64,000 nucleotides of DNA from Mesorhizobium sp. NZP2298 (GTDB taxonomy: Bacteria > Pseudomonadota > Alphaproteobacteria > Rhizobiales > Rhizobiaceae): positions 7,142,001 to 7,206,000 of the forward strand of contig NZ_CP033365.1 of the NCBI RefSeq assembly GCF_013170825.1, read 5' to 3'. Positions 17,766 to 27,420 of the stretch are shown one piece after another (the first letter of the stretch is position 1; each line of letters begins with the position of its first letter). The translations under genes were made by a program, and so were the position numbers. A model generated the notes under the pieces. It was not told where the DNA came from. It searched no databases and saw only the letters and a list, made by a program, of their open reading frames with translations.

Positions 17766-19307
17766 ATGGACACGACAGCCCAACACGGCGCGGCGATGGA
17801 GAAGCCCCTGGCCACCACCCCACGCCTGACGCTGTCCGGCATCTCGAAGAGCTTTCCCGGCGTGCGCGCGCTGCACGATGTCAGCCTCTCGCTCTATCCG
17901 GGCCAGGTGACCGCATTGATCGGCGAGAACGGCGCCGGCAAGTCGACGCTGGTCAAGATCATGACAGGCATCTACCAGCCGGACGCCGGCACGATCAGCA
18001 TCGACGGCCAGGCCGTCACCCTGCCCAGCGCGCATGCCGCCTTCGGCCATGGCGTCACCGCCATCCATCAGGAAACCGTGCTGTTCGACGATTTGACGGT
18101 CGCCGAAAACATCTTTCTTGGCCACGCGCCACGCTCGCGCTTCGGCACTATCGACTGGCGCACGATGCGCAGGAATGCCCGCGAAGTGCTCGATACCATG
18201 CATGCCGGCCATATCGATGCCGACGCCCGGCTGAAGGATCTCGGCATCGCCAACAAGCACCTCGTCGCGGTGGCGCGCGCCATGTCGATCGACGCGCGGA
18301 TCGTCATCATGGACGAGCCGACCGCCGCCCTTTCGATGAAGGAGATCGAAGAGCTCTTTTTGCTGATCGAATTCCTCAAGGGCGAAGGCAAGGCGATCCT
18401 GTTCATCAGCCACAAGTTCGACGAGATCTATCGGATCGCCGACCGCTACACCGTGTTCCGCGATGGCGAGATGGTCGGCGAAGGGCTGATCAAGGACGCC
18501 GCCCAGAGCCAGATCGTGCGCATGATGGTCGGCCGCTCGGTCGATCATATCTTTCCGCAGCGCAAGGCCGAGATCGGCGCGCCGGTGCTCACCGTTTCAG
18601 GGCTTTCGCATCCGACCGAATTCAACGACATCGGCTTCGAACTGCACAAGGGTGAGATCCTGGGCTTCTACGGCCTTGTCGGCGCCGGGCGCAGCGAGGT
18701 GATGCAGGCGATATCAGGCATCACCCGCACGTCAGGCGGCACGATCACGTTGGACAGCAAGACGATCACGCCGAAATCAGCGGCGGATTCGATCGAAGCC
18801 GGCATCGTCTATGTGCCGGAGGAACGCGGCAAGCAAGGCGTGGTGATCGGCCTGCCGATCTTCCAGAACGTCTCGCTGCCCTCACTCAAGCGTACCTCCA
18901 AGTCAGGCCTGCTGCGGCTGGCGGAAGAGTTTTCGCTCGCCCGCTCCTACACCGAGCGGCTTGACCTCAGGGCCTCCTCGCTCAGCCAGGATGTCGGCAC
19001 ATTGTCGGGCGGCAACCAGCAGAAGATCGTCATCGCCAAATGGCTGGCGACCGCGCCCAAGGTGATCATCCTGGACGAACCGACCAAGGGCATCGACATC
19101 GGCTCCAAAGCCGCCGTGCATGGCTTCATGGCCGAACTCGTGGCGCAGGGCCTGTCGGTGATCATGGTGTCGTCGGAACTGCCGGAGATCCTCGGCATGT
19201 CGGACCGCGTCGTCGTGATGCGGGAGGGGCTTGTCGCGGCCGTTTACGAGAACAAGGGGCTCGACGCCGAAACGCTGGTTCGGACAGCAGCGGGAATCGC
19301 GGCATGA
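17766..19307 (+). CDS. rhaT: Rhamnose ABC transporter ATP-binding protein (double ATPase)
   Basis: 513 residues forming two fused ABC ATPase modules of the RbsA/MglA type. Module one has Walker [15 protein letters not shown] and Walker B VIMDEPTAALS. Module two has a degenerate Walker A (GLVGAGRSEVM), the signature [14 protein letters not shown] and Walker B VIILDEPTKGID. It powers RhaPQ from the cytoplasmic face. It overlaps rhaP by four bases (ATGA). Confidence 0.94.
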   Translation: MDTTAQHGAAMEKPLATTPRLTLSGISKSFPGVRALHDVSLSLYPGQVTALIGENGAGKSTLVKIMTGIYQPDAGTISIDGQAVTLPSAHAAFGHGVTAIHQETVLFDDLTVAENIFLGHAPRSRFGTIDWRTMRRNAREVLDTMHAGHIDADARLKDLGIANKHLVAVARAMSIDARIVIMDEPTAALSMKEIEELFLLIEFLKGEGKAILFISHKFDEIYRIADRYTVFRDGEMVGEGLIKDAAQSQIVRMMVGRSVDHIFPQRKAEIGAPVLTVSGLSHPTEFNDIGFELHKGEILGFYGLVGAGRSEVMQAISGITRTSGGTITLDSKTITPKSAADSIEAGIVYVPEERGKQGVVIGLPIFQNVSLPSLKRTSKSGLLRLAEEFSLARSYTERLDLRASSLSQDVGTLSGGNQQKIVIAKWLATAPKVIILDEPTKGIDIGSKAAVHGFMAELVAQGLSVIMVSSELPEILGMSDRVVVMREGLVAAVYENKGLDAETLVRTAAGIAA

Positions 19308-20281
19308 AGGCCTTTCTCAAATATCGCGAAATCTGGCTGGCCGCCGCCATCGTCGTGCTGATCGGGCTGATCTCGACCCGCTTCCCCGCCTTTGCCGATC
19401 CAGGCAATCTGCGCCAGGTGTTCAACGACACCTCGATCCTGATGATCCTGGCGCTCGGCCAGATGGTTGTCATCCTGACGCGATCGATCGACCTGTCGAT
19501 GGCGTCCAACCTCTGCTTCACCGGCATGGTGGTGGCGATGCTCAACGCGGCGCACCCGGCAATCCCGATCCCGCTGCTGATCGTCGTTGCGCTGGTCGTC
19601 GGCCTGGTGCTCGGGGCCATCAACGGCCTTCTGGTGTGGCGGCTGAACATCCCTTCGATCGTGGTGACATTGGGCACGCTGACCATCTATCGCGGCGCCA
19701 CTTTCGTCATATCGGGCGGTGCCTGGGTCAATGCCGACAAGATGAGCCCCGACTTCATCGGCTTCCAACGCGCCGCCTTCCTCGGCATCCCGGTGCTGTC
19801 CTGGATCGCCATACTGGTCATCGCGCTGTTCTTCATCCTGATGACACGCACGGCGCTGGGCCGCTCGATCTATGCCATCGGCGTCAACCCGACGGCATCG
19901 GTCTATGCGGGCATCGATGTCGGCCGGACCAAATTCATCGTCTTCTGCATCTCCGGCATGATCGGCGGCCTGGCCGGCTATCTCTGGATCTCGCGCTACG
20001 TGATCGCCTCGGTAGAGGTCGCCAATGGCTATGAGCTCAACATCATCGCCGCCTGCGTCATCGGCGGCATCTCGATCGCCGGCGGCATCGGCTCGGTCGG
20101 CGGTGCGGTGCTGGGGGCGCTGTTCCTAGGCATCATCTCCAACGCCCTGCCGGTCATCAATATCTCGCCCTTCTGGCAGATGGCGATTTCAGGCAGCGCC
20201 ATCATCCTGGCCGTCGTGCTCAACGCACGCGGTGAACGCCAGCAGGGCCGCATCATCCTCAAGAAAGTGGAGGCGGCATGA
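19304..20281 (+). CDS. rhaP: Rhamnose ABC transporter permease
   Basis: 325 residues from the ATG overlapping the rhaT stop. RbsC-type multi-helix membrane protein with ILALGQMVVILTRSIDLSM, GRSIYAIGVNPTASVYAGI and ACVIGGISIAGGIGSVGG. It forms the inner-membrane channel with RhaQ. Four-base overlaps on both sides indicate tight translational coupling. Confidence 0.93.
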   Translation: MKAFLKYREIWLAAAIVVLIGLISTRFPAFADPGNLRQVFNDTSILMILALGQMVVILTRSIDLSMASNLCFTGMVVAMLNAAHPAIPIPLLIVVALVVGLVLGAINGLLVWRLNIPSIVVTLGTLTIYRGATFVISGGAWVNADKMSPDFIGFQRAAFLGIPVLSWIAILVIALFFILMTRTALGRSIYAIGVNPTASVYAGIDVGRTKFIVFCISGMIGGLAGYLWISRYVIASVEVANGYELNIIAACVIGGISIAGGIGSVGGAVLGALFLGIISNALPVINISPFWQMAISGSAIILAVVLNARGERQQGRIILKKVEAA

Positions 20282-21273
20282 CCGACATCCCTGCCCCGCG
20301 CCATATTCCCGACCGGCTCGACAAGCCGCTGTCTTCGGCGATCTTTTCCTGGGAAGCGCTGCTGGTCATGGTGGCTGTCGCCATCTTCGCCATCAACAGC
20401 TTCGCCTCGCCCTATTTCCTCGACCCCTATTCGTTGTCCGACCTGACCTTCAACTTCACGGAGAAGGGTCTGATCGCCTTCGCCATGGCGCTGCTGATCA
20501 TCTCGGGCGAGATCGACCTGTCGGTGGCCGCCATCATCGCGCTCGCCTCGACCATGATGGGCATGGCGGTGCAGGCAGGTGCCGGAACTCCGGCGCTGGT
20601 GGCGATCGGCATCGTCGTCGGCCTCGGTTGCGGCGCTTTCAACGGGCTGCTGGTGACAAGGCTCGGCCTGCCCTCCATCGTCGTCACCATCGGCACGATG
20701 AGCCTGTTTCGCGGCATCGCCTTCATCATCCTCGGCGACCAGGCCTACAAGGGCTACCCCGAAAGCTTCGCCTTCTTCGGCCAGGGCTATGTCTGGTGGG
20801 TGGTATCGTTCGAACTGGTGCTCTTCCTGATCGCGGCCGTCGTCTACTGGTTCCTCCTGCACCGCACCAGCTTCGGCCGCCGTCTCTTCGCCATCGGCAA
20901 CAATCCGGTCGCGGCGCAATTTTCCGGCGTGCGCGTCGGCCGCATCAAGTTCATCCTGTTCTGCCTGACCGGGCTGATGTCGGGCATCGCCTCGGTGCTG
21001 ATCACCTCGCGGCTCGGCTCGACAAGGCCGTCGATCGCGCAAGGCTATGAACTGGAAGTCATCACCATGGTGGTGCTTGGCGGCGTCAGCATTCTGGGCG
21101 GCGCCGGCAGCATTGTCGGCGTGGTGCTTGCCGCCCTCATCATGGGGCTGGTGACCTTCGGGCTCGGCCTGCTCAACGTTCCCGGTATCGTCATGTCGAT
21201 CTTCATCGGCCTGCTGCTGATCATCGTCATCGCGCTGCCGATCGTCTGGCGGCGGCTGCGCGGGGGACGCTGA
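20278..21273 (+). CDS. rhaQ: Rhamnose ABC transporter permease
   Basis: 331 residues, second RbsC-type permease of the system. Family segments are [39 protein letters not shown] and [18 protein letters not shown]. It overlaps rhaP by ATGA and shares one base with rhaU (TGATG). It pairs with RhaP to form the channel. Confidence 0.93.
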   Translation: MTDIPAPRHIPDRLDKPLSSAIFSWEALLVMVAVAIFAINSFASPYFLDPYSLSDLTFNFTEKGLIAFAMALLIISGEIDLSVAAIIALASTMMGMAVQAGAGTPALVAIGIVVGLGCGAFNGLLVTRLGLPSIVVTIGTMSLFRGIAFIILGDQAYKGYPESFAFFGQGYVWWVVSFELVLFLIAAVVYWFLLHRTSFGRRLFAIGNNPVAAQFSGVRVGRIKFILFCLTGLMSGIASVLITSRLGSTRPSIAQGYELEVITMVVLGGVSILGGAGSIVGVVLAALIMGLVTFGLGLLNVPGIVMSIFIGLLLIIVIALPIVWRRLRGGR

Positions 21274-21590
21274 TGCCGCAGAAATACGCGTTCAAGATGA
21301 AGCTCAAGCCGGGAATGAAGGCCGAGTACGGGAAGCGTCACGACGAGATCTGGCCGTCGCTGGTCGCGCTCTTGAAACAGGCAGGCGTCCGCGACTACTC
21401 AATCCATCTCGACGAAGAGACCAACACCCTGTTTGGCGTGCTGTGGCGGCGGGACGACCACGACATGGACGAATTGCCGAAGCATCCGGTGATGCAGCGC
21501 TGGTGGGCCCACATGGCCGACATCATGGAAACGAGGCCTGACAACGAGCCGGTGGTGGTGCCGCTGGAAACCGTGTTCCATATGGAATGA
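21273..21590 (+). CDS. rhaU: L-rhamnose mutarotase
   Basis: 105 residues, the normal size for the RhaM/RhaU family of small alpha/beta-barrel dimers that interconvert alpha and beta anomers of L-rhamnose. Recognisable sequences are [38 protein letters not shown] and [14 protein letters not shown], with the conserved His and the paired Trp. It is cytoplasmic and supplies the anomer used by the isomerase. It is translationally coupled on both sides. Confidence 0.95.
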   Translation: MPQKYAFKMKLKPGMKAEYGKRHDEIWPSLVALLKQAGVRDYSIHLDEETNTLFGVLWRRDDHDMDELPKHPVMQRWWAHMADIMETRPDNEPVVVPLETVFHME

Positions 21591-22963
21591 GTGCGATGCG
21601 CCACATCGCCGTGATCGACATCGGCAAGACCAACGCCAAGGTAGCGCTGGTGGACCTCACAACGTTGAGCGAGGTCGCGCTACGCCGGATGGCCAATGCG
21701 CCGCCGCGGCAGACGCCCTACCCGCACCATGATGTCGAAGCTCTGTGGACATTCATCCTCGACAGCCTGGCCAGCCTCAACCACGAGCGGCGCATCGACG
21801 CCATTTCGATCACCACCCATGGCGCGACCGGTGCGTTGGTCAACGCGTCAGGCGAACTGGTGCTGCCGGTACTCGACTATGAATTCGATGGTCCCGACGC
21901 GCTGGCGGCGGACTATGACGCGATCCGCCCGCCCTTTGCCGAGACCGGCACGCCGCGCCTGCCGCTCGGCCTCAATCTCGGCGCGCAATTCTTCTGGCAG
22001 CGGAAACGCTTTCCGGGCGAGTTCGCGCGGGCCGCGGCGATGCTGATGTATCCGCAATACTGGGCCTTGCGCCTCACCGGCGTTACCGCCAACGAGGTCA
22101 CCTCGCTTGGCTGCCACACCGATCTCTGGGACCCGTGGAAGGCGGATTTCTCGTCATTGGTCGGCCGCATGGATTGGCGCCACTTGATGGCGCCGGTGCG
22201 ACCGGCAAGAGACCGTCTCGGCCCGATCCTGCCCGCGCTCGCGGTACGAACCGGGCTTGATCCGCAAACACCGGTGTTCTGCGGCCTGCACGATTCCAAC
22301 GCCTCGCTGCTGCCGCATCTCTTGTCGGATGCGCCACCCTTCTCGGTCGTCTCGACCGGGACCTGGGTGGTGTCGATGGCGGTCGGCGGCAAGCAGGTTA
22401 CGCTGGATGCGGCGCGTGATACGCTGGTCAATGTCAATGCACTCGGCAATCCCGTGCCGTCGGCTCGCTTCATGGGCGGACGCGAATTCTCGCTGTTGAC
22501 CGACGACAAGCCGCAGGATTGCAGTGGAAGCGATGTGCTTGCGGTTCTGGGAAGGAAGATCCTGCTGCTGCCGTCGACGCAACAGCGATCGGGGCCGTTC
22601 CCACAGCAGGCCGCGACATGGCTTGATGCCGACGGCATGAATGATGGCCAGCGCTTTGCCGCCATCTCTTTCTATCTGGCGCTGATGACGGCGACGTGCC
22701 TCGATCTGATCGGCGCCGACGGTCCGACCACCGTCGAAGGGCCCTTTGCCCGCAACCGGCTCTTTGTCGGCATGCTGGCGGCGGCCACCGCCCGCAGCGT
22801 CGTCGCCTCGGAAGCCGCAACCGGAACCAGCATTGGCGCGGCATTGCTGGCATCGGATCAGGCCGCGACGCACGGCAAAGGCGAAAGGCTGGAACCGCCG
22901 ACCAACCCGGCCTGGGCGGACTATGTCAGCGCATGGCGCACGGCGGTCGAAGCACAAGGCTGA
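21587..22963 (+). CDS. rhaK: Rhamnulokinase-type FGGY carbohydrate kinase
   Basis: 458 residues of the FGGY kinase family: N-terminal phosphate-binding loop [16 protein letters not shown], middle [16 protein letters not shown], and [17 protein letters not shown]. It phosphorylates rhamnulose (or rhamnose-derived substrate) with ATP. In R. leguminosarum the kinase RhaK is also needed for ABC uptake of rhamnose (established work). The start overlaps the rhaU stop; a second ATG lies nine bases downstream. It ends the operon and abuts the convergent racemase-fusion gene with no spacer. Confidence 0.93.
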   Translation: MSAMRHIAVIDIGKTNAKVALVDLTTLSEVALRRMANAPPRQTPYPHHDVEALWTFILDSLASLNHERRIDAISITTHGATGALVNASGELVLPVLDYEFDGPDALAADYDAIRPPFAETGTPRLPLGLNLGAQFFWQRKRFPGEFARAAAMLMYPQYWALRLTGVTANEVTSLGCHTDLWDPWKADFSSLVGRMDWRHLMAPVRPARDRLGPILPALAVRTGLDPQTPVFCGLHDSNASLLPHLLSDAPPFSVVSTGTWVVSMAVGGKQVTLDAARDTLVNVNALGNPVPSARFMGGREFSLLTDDKPQDCSGSDVLAVLGRKILLLPSTQQRSGPFPQQAATWLDADGMNDGQRFAAISFYLALMTATCLDLIGADGPTTVEGPFARNRLFVGMLAAATARSVVASEAATGTSIGAALLASDQAATHGKGERLEPPTNPAWADYVSAWRTAVEAQG

Positions 22964-24790
22964 TTACAGGATCCGCTTGCCGAAGGCCGACATGATGAAA
23001 TTGACGGTATCAGTGCCGATCCTGGGCTCAAGATCCTTGGTCAGGCCGGAGACATCCATCGAAAGCAGGCCGCCGGAGAGCGCGATCGCCTCCATCGCCT
23101 GATGCGTCTCGCGCACGGTCAGCCCGCCGGAGCCAGCCGCCCAGCCGGCGAATTCGGTCGCTGTCGGCGAATAGCTGACATGAAAGCCTTGCGTGCCCGA
23201 CGTGGCGATGCGGATCGCCTCATGCATCAGGTCGCGCATGCCCATGGCGTCGATGTCGGTCATGGTGAAGGCCGACACCCGCGAATCCTTCAGCACCCGC
23301 GCCTCGGCCGGATCTGCATGGCGCAGGCCGACGATGACGACATTCTCCGGCGAAAGCTGCGGCTGCAGCGCGCCGGCCTTGTGGTCGAGGCCGAGCGCAC
23401 GCGCCAGCACCGAGGCCTCCGGCAGGTCGATGCCCTCTTCATCCTCCGGCATCAGGGCGGCGATGGAATCGAGCCAGATCAGGCCGAAGGAGTGCGTCGC
23501 GCGCGCCGTCACGGTCAGCGCCTTGTGGACGACGCGGCGATCAGCACCGGCGGTGAGACGGATCAGCCCCGAGGGAGGCCGCTCGACATCGGCCAGTTCG
23601 ACGACGTCGAAATTCATCGCCTCCAGCCGCCCACCCGTCCCCTCGCGGGCGAGGATGCCGGCTGCTTCCGGTTCAGCCGAGATCGACACCATCTTGCGGC
23701 CGGAAAAATCCGCGACGTCGTGCATCGGCGCCTTCTCGACATATTCCGAGGTCATCGCCAACAGCATGGCGCCGTAGCTCATGCGGAAGGCAACGCGGTC
23801 GCCGACGGTGGGCCGCGGATCGGCGTCCTGCACATCGAGCAGCAGATGGTCGCTGGAGGCGCCGAGCACGCGTATCCCTTTTGCGATGGGAGTCAGCCCT
23901 TCGACCAGCACGTCCTCGCGGCCGATATTGGCGATGGCACGCAACCTGTCGCCCTCGTCGGGGAAAACGGGCTGGTTGCCGAAAGCGTCGTAGCCGGACT
24001 CGCCGATCGGCCGCGACGGCTTGAGCTTGACCTCGATGATATCGCTGGTCAGGCGGCAGGCATCGGGTTCGAGTTCGGCCCATGGCATCTCGCGAAAGGT
24101 CTCGACGCCGCCTTGCAGGATCGCCTCGCCGACCCTGAGATTGTTGATGCCGGCGGGCAACCTGCCTTCGAGCAGCAGCGTCAGCGACGACGAGGCACCG
24201 CCTGAAATCCAGTCGAGGCTTTTGCCGGACAGGCGCTCGGTCTTGTAGGCGTGAGCGACGAGCTGGCCGAGATTCTCCGGCGTCGGCATGATGGCGCCGA
24301 AGCAGCCGAGATTGGTGCCGATGCCGGCGATGCGCACCCCTTTGAATTCAAGGATCTTCTCGACGGTGGGGATCAGGTCGCTCGGCCAGATGCCTTCGCG
24401 GAGATCGCCGAGATCGATCATGAGCATGATGTCGTGGACGCGGCCCATGCGCTCGGCGATGCGCGAAATCTCGCGAATGGTGGCGAGTTCCGATTGCAGA
24501 CTGATGTCGACGGTGCGCACCACCTCCTCGACGCGCGCCATGGGTGGGCTGCGCAGCAGCATGATCGGCGCGTTGATGCCGCTGTCGCGCAGCCGGCGGA
24601 TGTTCTCGAAACGCGATTCGGCAATGCCGGCGACGCCGCCGCGCAGCATGGCGCGCGCCACTTGCGGCATGCCGCACATGCCTTTGGTGACGCCGAACAC
24701 CTTGATGCCGGACAGTGCACAGCGGTCGACGATGGTGCGGGCGTTGCGCTCGATGCGACCAAGGTCGATGGCGACTTGCGGTCCCGACAT
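22964..24790 (-). CDS. Ornithine-racemase-like enzyme fused to a metal-ligand-lacking arginase-like domain
   Basis: 608 residues in two parts. Residues 1 to about 355 are a fold-type III PLP racemase closest in motif to ornithine racemase (Orr): PLP Lys36 in GVTKGMCG, then DLGDLREG, GIGTNLGCFGAIMPTPENL and ISGGASSSLTLLLEG. Residues about 365-608 follow the arginase/agmatinase order (FGLIWLDS, LSPENVVIVGLRHADP, GGLTVRETHQAMEAI, GLLSMDVSGL). The three manganese motifs are absent: GGDHS is replaced near 415-420, DAHAD reads DSIAA at 441-445, and SFDVDGLDP reads VSYSPTATE at 538-546. The ureohydrolase part is therefore probably inactive, perhaps a ligand sensor. It is downstream partner or neighbour of a DadA-like gene two bases away. 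Confidence 0.85.
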   Translation of the reverse strand: MSGPQVAIDLGRIERNARTIVDRCALSGIKVFGVTKGMCGMPQVARAMLRGGVAGIAESRFENIRRLRDSGINAPIMLLRSPPMARVEEVVRTVDISLQSELATIREISRIAERMGRVHDIMLMIDLGDLREGIWPSDLIPTVEKILEFKGVRIAGIGTNLGCFGAIMPTPENLGQLVAHAYKTERLSGKSLDWISGGASSSLTLLLEGRLPAGINNLRVGEAILQGGVETFREMPWAELEPDACRLTSDIIEVKLKPSRPIGESGYDAFGNQPVFPDEGDRLRAIANIGREDVLVEGLTPIAKGIRVLGASSDHLLLDVQDADPRPTVGDRVAFRMSYGAMLLAMTSEYVEKAPMHDVADFSGRKMVSISAEPEAAGILAREGTGGRLEAMNFDVVELADVERPPSGLIRLTAGADRRVVHKALTVTARATHSFGLIWLDSIAALMPEDEEGIDLPEASVLARALGLDHKAGALQPQLSPENVVIVGLRHADPAEARVLKDSRVSAFTMTDIDAMGMRDLMHEAIRIATSGTQGFHVSYSPTATEFAGWAAGSGGLTVRETHQAMEAIALSGGLLSMDVSGLTKDLEPRIGTDTVNFIMSAFGKRIL

Positions 24791-24792
24791 GG

Positions 24793-26043
24793 CTAGCCTC
24801 CGTAGACCAGCCCCTGCGGGTCGATCTCCGGCTTGCGGCCCGCGATAAGGTCGGCCAGGAATTTCCCGGAGCCGCAGGCCATCGTCCAGCCGACATGGCC
24901 ATGGCCGGTGTCGAGATAGAGATTCTCATAGCGCGCCTGGCCAATGACCGGCACGGAGTTCGGCATCATTGGCCGCAGGCCAGCCCATAGCTCCGCTTTC
25001 TTCTCATCGAAAGCGCCGGGAAAGAGATCCCTGGCAGTCCTGAACATGGTGGCAAAGTCGCTTGGCTTGTGGGTGCGGTCGAAGCCTGTGAATTCGGCGG
25101 TCGAGGCCAGCCGCAAGCGATTGCCAAGGCGCGAATAGGCCATCAGCTGGTCCTCGTCGGCGCCGCCCATGGTGGGGCCCTTGCTCTCGTCTTCCAACGG
25201 AATGGTCGCGGTGTAACCTTTCACCGGATAGACCGGCAGGTCGATGCCGTAGCGGCGGCCGAGCAGGCCGCTTTCCGGGCCCATCGAGATGACCACGGCA
25301 TCGCCACCGATCGGTCCGGCGGAGGTCATCACCGCGCGCACCCGGCCGCCCCCGATATCGAGGCCTTCGACCGTCGTGCCGTAGAGAAATCTCACGCCGA
25401 GCCTTTCGGCGGCATGGGCGGCGAGCTTCTCGACGAACTGCCGGGAATCGCCGGTCTGGTCGATCGGCGAGTAGACTCCGCCGGCGATCTTTTCCTTCAC
25501 GCCGGCAAGGCCCGGTTCAAGCTCGACCAGCCGGTCGCGGCCGACGATCTCGATCGGCAGGCCATGCTCGGCCAGATAGCGGTAATTGTCGGTGCCGGTG
25601 TCGAGGCTGTGCTGTGAGCGGAAGAAGTAGAGGATGCCTTTCTTGCGCTCATCATAGTGGATGCCCGTGTCCGCCGAGATGGCGTTGATGCACTCACGCG
25701 AATAGAGCGCCAGGCGTAGCTTGACCTGGCTGTTGGCGCGCAGGCGGGCCACGGTACACTGGCGCAGGAAGCGCAGGCTCCAGGCAAGGAAATAAGGATC
25801 GAAGCGCAACCGCACCTTGATGCCGAGATCATGGTTGTAGAGCCCGCGTAGGAAGGTCTTCAGCGCCGCCGGCGAGGCCCAGGCGGTGGCGTCGCCTGGC
25901 GAAACCAGCCCGGCATTCGACTGGCTGGTGCCACGCGCCGGAGCCGGATGGCGCTCTATCACGGTGACTTCGTGGCCGTCGGCAGCCAGATAATAGGCGG
26001 CCGCCGTGCCGACGACGCCAGCTCCAAGCACCGTTATCTTCAT
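24793..26043 (-). CDS. FAD-dependent D-amino-acid dehydrogenase (DadA-like)
   Basis: 416 residues from the ATG at 26043, preceded by GGGGG; an upstream in-frame ATG at 26082 lacks a ribosome site. The N-terminal FAD-binding fold has VLGAGVVGTAAAYYLA and a conserved Glu-Arg strand end (VTVIER). The C-terminus has LWAGLRPMMPNSVPVIG and LYLDTGHGHVGWTMACGSGK, typical of DadA. It oxidatively deaminates D-amino acids to 2-keto acids, passing electrons to the respiratory chain. Directly upstream of the racemase fusion (2-bp gap), so the pair probably converts an L-amino acid to its D-form and oxidises it. Confidence 0.9.
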   Translation of the reverse strand: MKITVLGAGVVGTAAAYYLAADGHEVTVIERHPAPARGTSQSNAGLVSPGDATAWASPAALKTFLRGLYNHDLGIKVRLRFDPYFLAWSLRFLRQCTVARLRANSQVKLRLALYSRECINAISADTGIHYDERKKGILYFFRSQHSLDTGTDNYRYLAEHGLPIEIVGRDRLVELEPGLAGVKEKIAGGVYSPIDQTGDSRQFVEKLAAHAAERLGVRFLYGTTVEGLDIGGGRVRAVMTSAGPIGGDAVVISMGPESGLLGRRYGIDLPVYPVKGYTATIPLEDESKGPTMGGADEDQLMAYSRLGNRLRLASTAEFTGFDRTHKPSDFATMFRTARDLFPGAFDEKKAELWAGLRPMMPNSVPVIGQARYENLYLDTGHGHVGWTMACGSGKFLADLIAGRKPEIDPQGLVYGG

Positions 26044-26146
26044 GCCATCCCCCAAAAGCTCTCCGCGGCACGGCGCCTCCACGCCGTGTCGCGACTGCTT
26101 CCATAGCCTGTCACCGCGCGCGTTGCGAGCCCTCGGGGAGCCTGGC

Positions 26147-27148
26147 TCAGCCGCGTGCGGAGTTCTTGCTGGTCAGGATGCGTTCCCAGGCGAGCGCGTC
26201 GGCGACGATCTGGTCGAGGTCGTCGCGCTGCGGGGCCCAGCCGAGTTCCGCTCGCGCGAGGTCCGAATTGGCGACCACGGCCGCCGCATCGCCGGGACGC
26301 CGATCGCCCATCCTCACCTCGAAATCATGACCGAAGGCGCGCCGCACGCTGTCGATCACCTCAAGCACGGAATAGCCATGGCTGTAGCCGCAATTGGCGA
26401 CGAGGCTCGGCCCCCCCGCGCGCAACCGCTGCAAGGCGAGGCGATGCGCGGCGGCCAGGTCGCTGACATGGATGTAATCGCGCATGCAGGTGCCGTCCGG
26501 CGTCGGGTAGTCGGTGCCGAACACCTGCATGAAGGGACGCTTGCCGAGCGCGGTCTCGCAGGCAACCTTGATAAGATGCGTGGCGCCCGGCGTCGACTGG
26601 CCCGTGCGACCCTTTGGGTCGGCGCCGGCGACGTTGAAGTAGCGCAGCGCCGTGTAGCGGATGTCGTGCGCAAGGCCCGCGTCGCGCAGCATCCATTCGC
26701 TCATCAATTTGGAGAGGCCGTAGGGCGATTCGGGCGCCAGGCGGGCGTCCTCGCGCACCGGCTCAAGCCCGGCGCCACCATAAACGGCGGCGGTCGAGGA
26801 GAAGATGAAATTGGGCACGCCCTCACGCACCGCGGTTTCGATCAGCGTGCGCGTCTTTGAGGTGTTGTTCTCATAGTAGGCAAGCGGGTCGGCGACCGAT
26901 TCCGGAACCACGATGGAGCCGGCGAAATGGATGATGGCGTCGACATGATTGTCCCGGATGATCGATCCGACCAGTTCCTTGTCGGCGACATCGCCGACGA
27001 TGAGCTTTGCCTCCGGCGCCACCGCCCATTCGAAGCCGGTCGAGAGCCGGTCGAGAACGACCACGCTGTCGCCGGCATCAAGCAATTCCCAGACCATGTG
27101 GCTGCCGATATAGCCGGCGCCGCCTGTCACCAAAACCGTCATCCGCAT
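26147..27148 (-). CDS. galE: UDP-glucose 4-epimerase
   Basis: 333 residues of the extended short-chain dehydrogenase family. It has the NAD-binding VTGGAGYIGSHMVWELL, the substrate segment IIHFAGSIVVPESVADPL, catalytic YGLSK and the GalE-type CMRDYIHVSDLA. It interconverts UDP-glucose and UDP-galactose for exopolysaccharide and LPS synthesis; the rhizobial homolog is often called exoB. Start at 27148 (MRM) with GAGG upstream; 27142 is also possible. It is divergent from hemA. Confidence 0.92.
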   Translation of the reverse strand: MRMTVLVTGGAGYIGSHMVWELLDAGDSVVVLDRLSTGFEWAVAPEAKLIVGDVADKELVGSIIRDNHVDAIIHFAGSIVVPESVADPLAYYENNTSKTRTLIETAVREGVPNFIFSSTAAVYGGAGLEPVREDARLAPESPYGLSKLMSEWMLRDAGLAHDIRYTALRYFNVAGADPKGRTGQSTPGATHLIKVACETALGKRPFMQVFGTDYPTPDGTCMRDYIHVSDLAAAHRLALQRLRAGGPSLVANCGYSHGYSVLEVIDSVRRAFGHDFEVRMGDRRPGDAAAVVANSDLARAELGWAPQRDDLDQIVADALAWERILTSKNSARG

Positions 27149-27420
27149 CCTCGCATCTCAAGATTTATCGGAAACTGTCTCAAACACCGCCTTACTGGAA
27201 AGCCGTCCGCATGGCCATTAGAACCCTTGGTAACCGGCGTTCACTTGATGTGGCATCGTGTGGAAACAAAAGTGATCCACAGAGCGTGTCTTGGACCGGG
27301 AATAGGCCACGATCCGCCAGCGTTAGGAACAGGCGCGGGGCGTGGCATTTTGACCAAAGCGGCCCGGTGGACGACCAATAAGGCAATGATTATGATCCCG
27401 CGCAAAATTGGGAAGCCGAC

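Noticed and set aside
27245..27258. TTGAT-GTGG-CATCG as a FixK/FNR box upstream of hemA
   Set aside because: The right half does not match ATCAA, so only one half-site is present.
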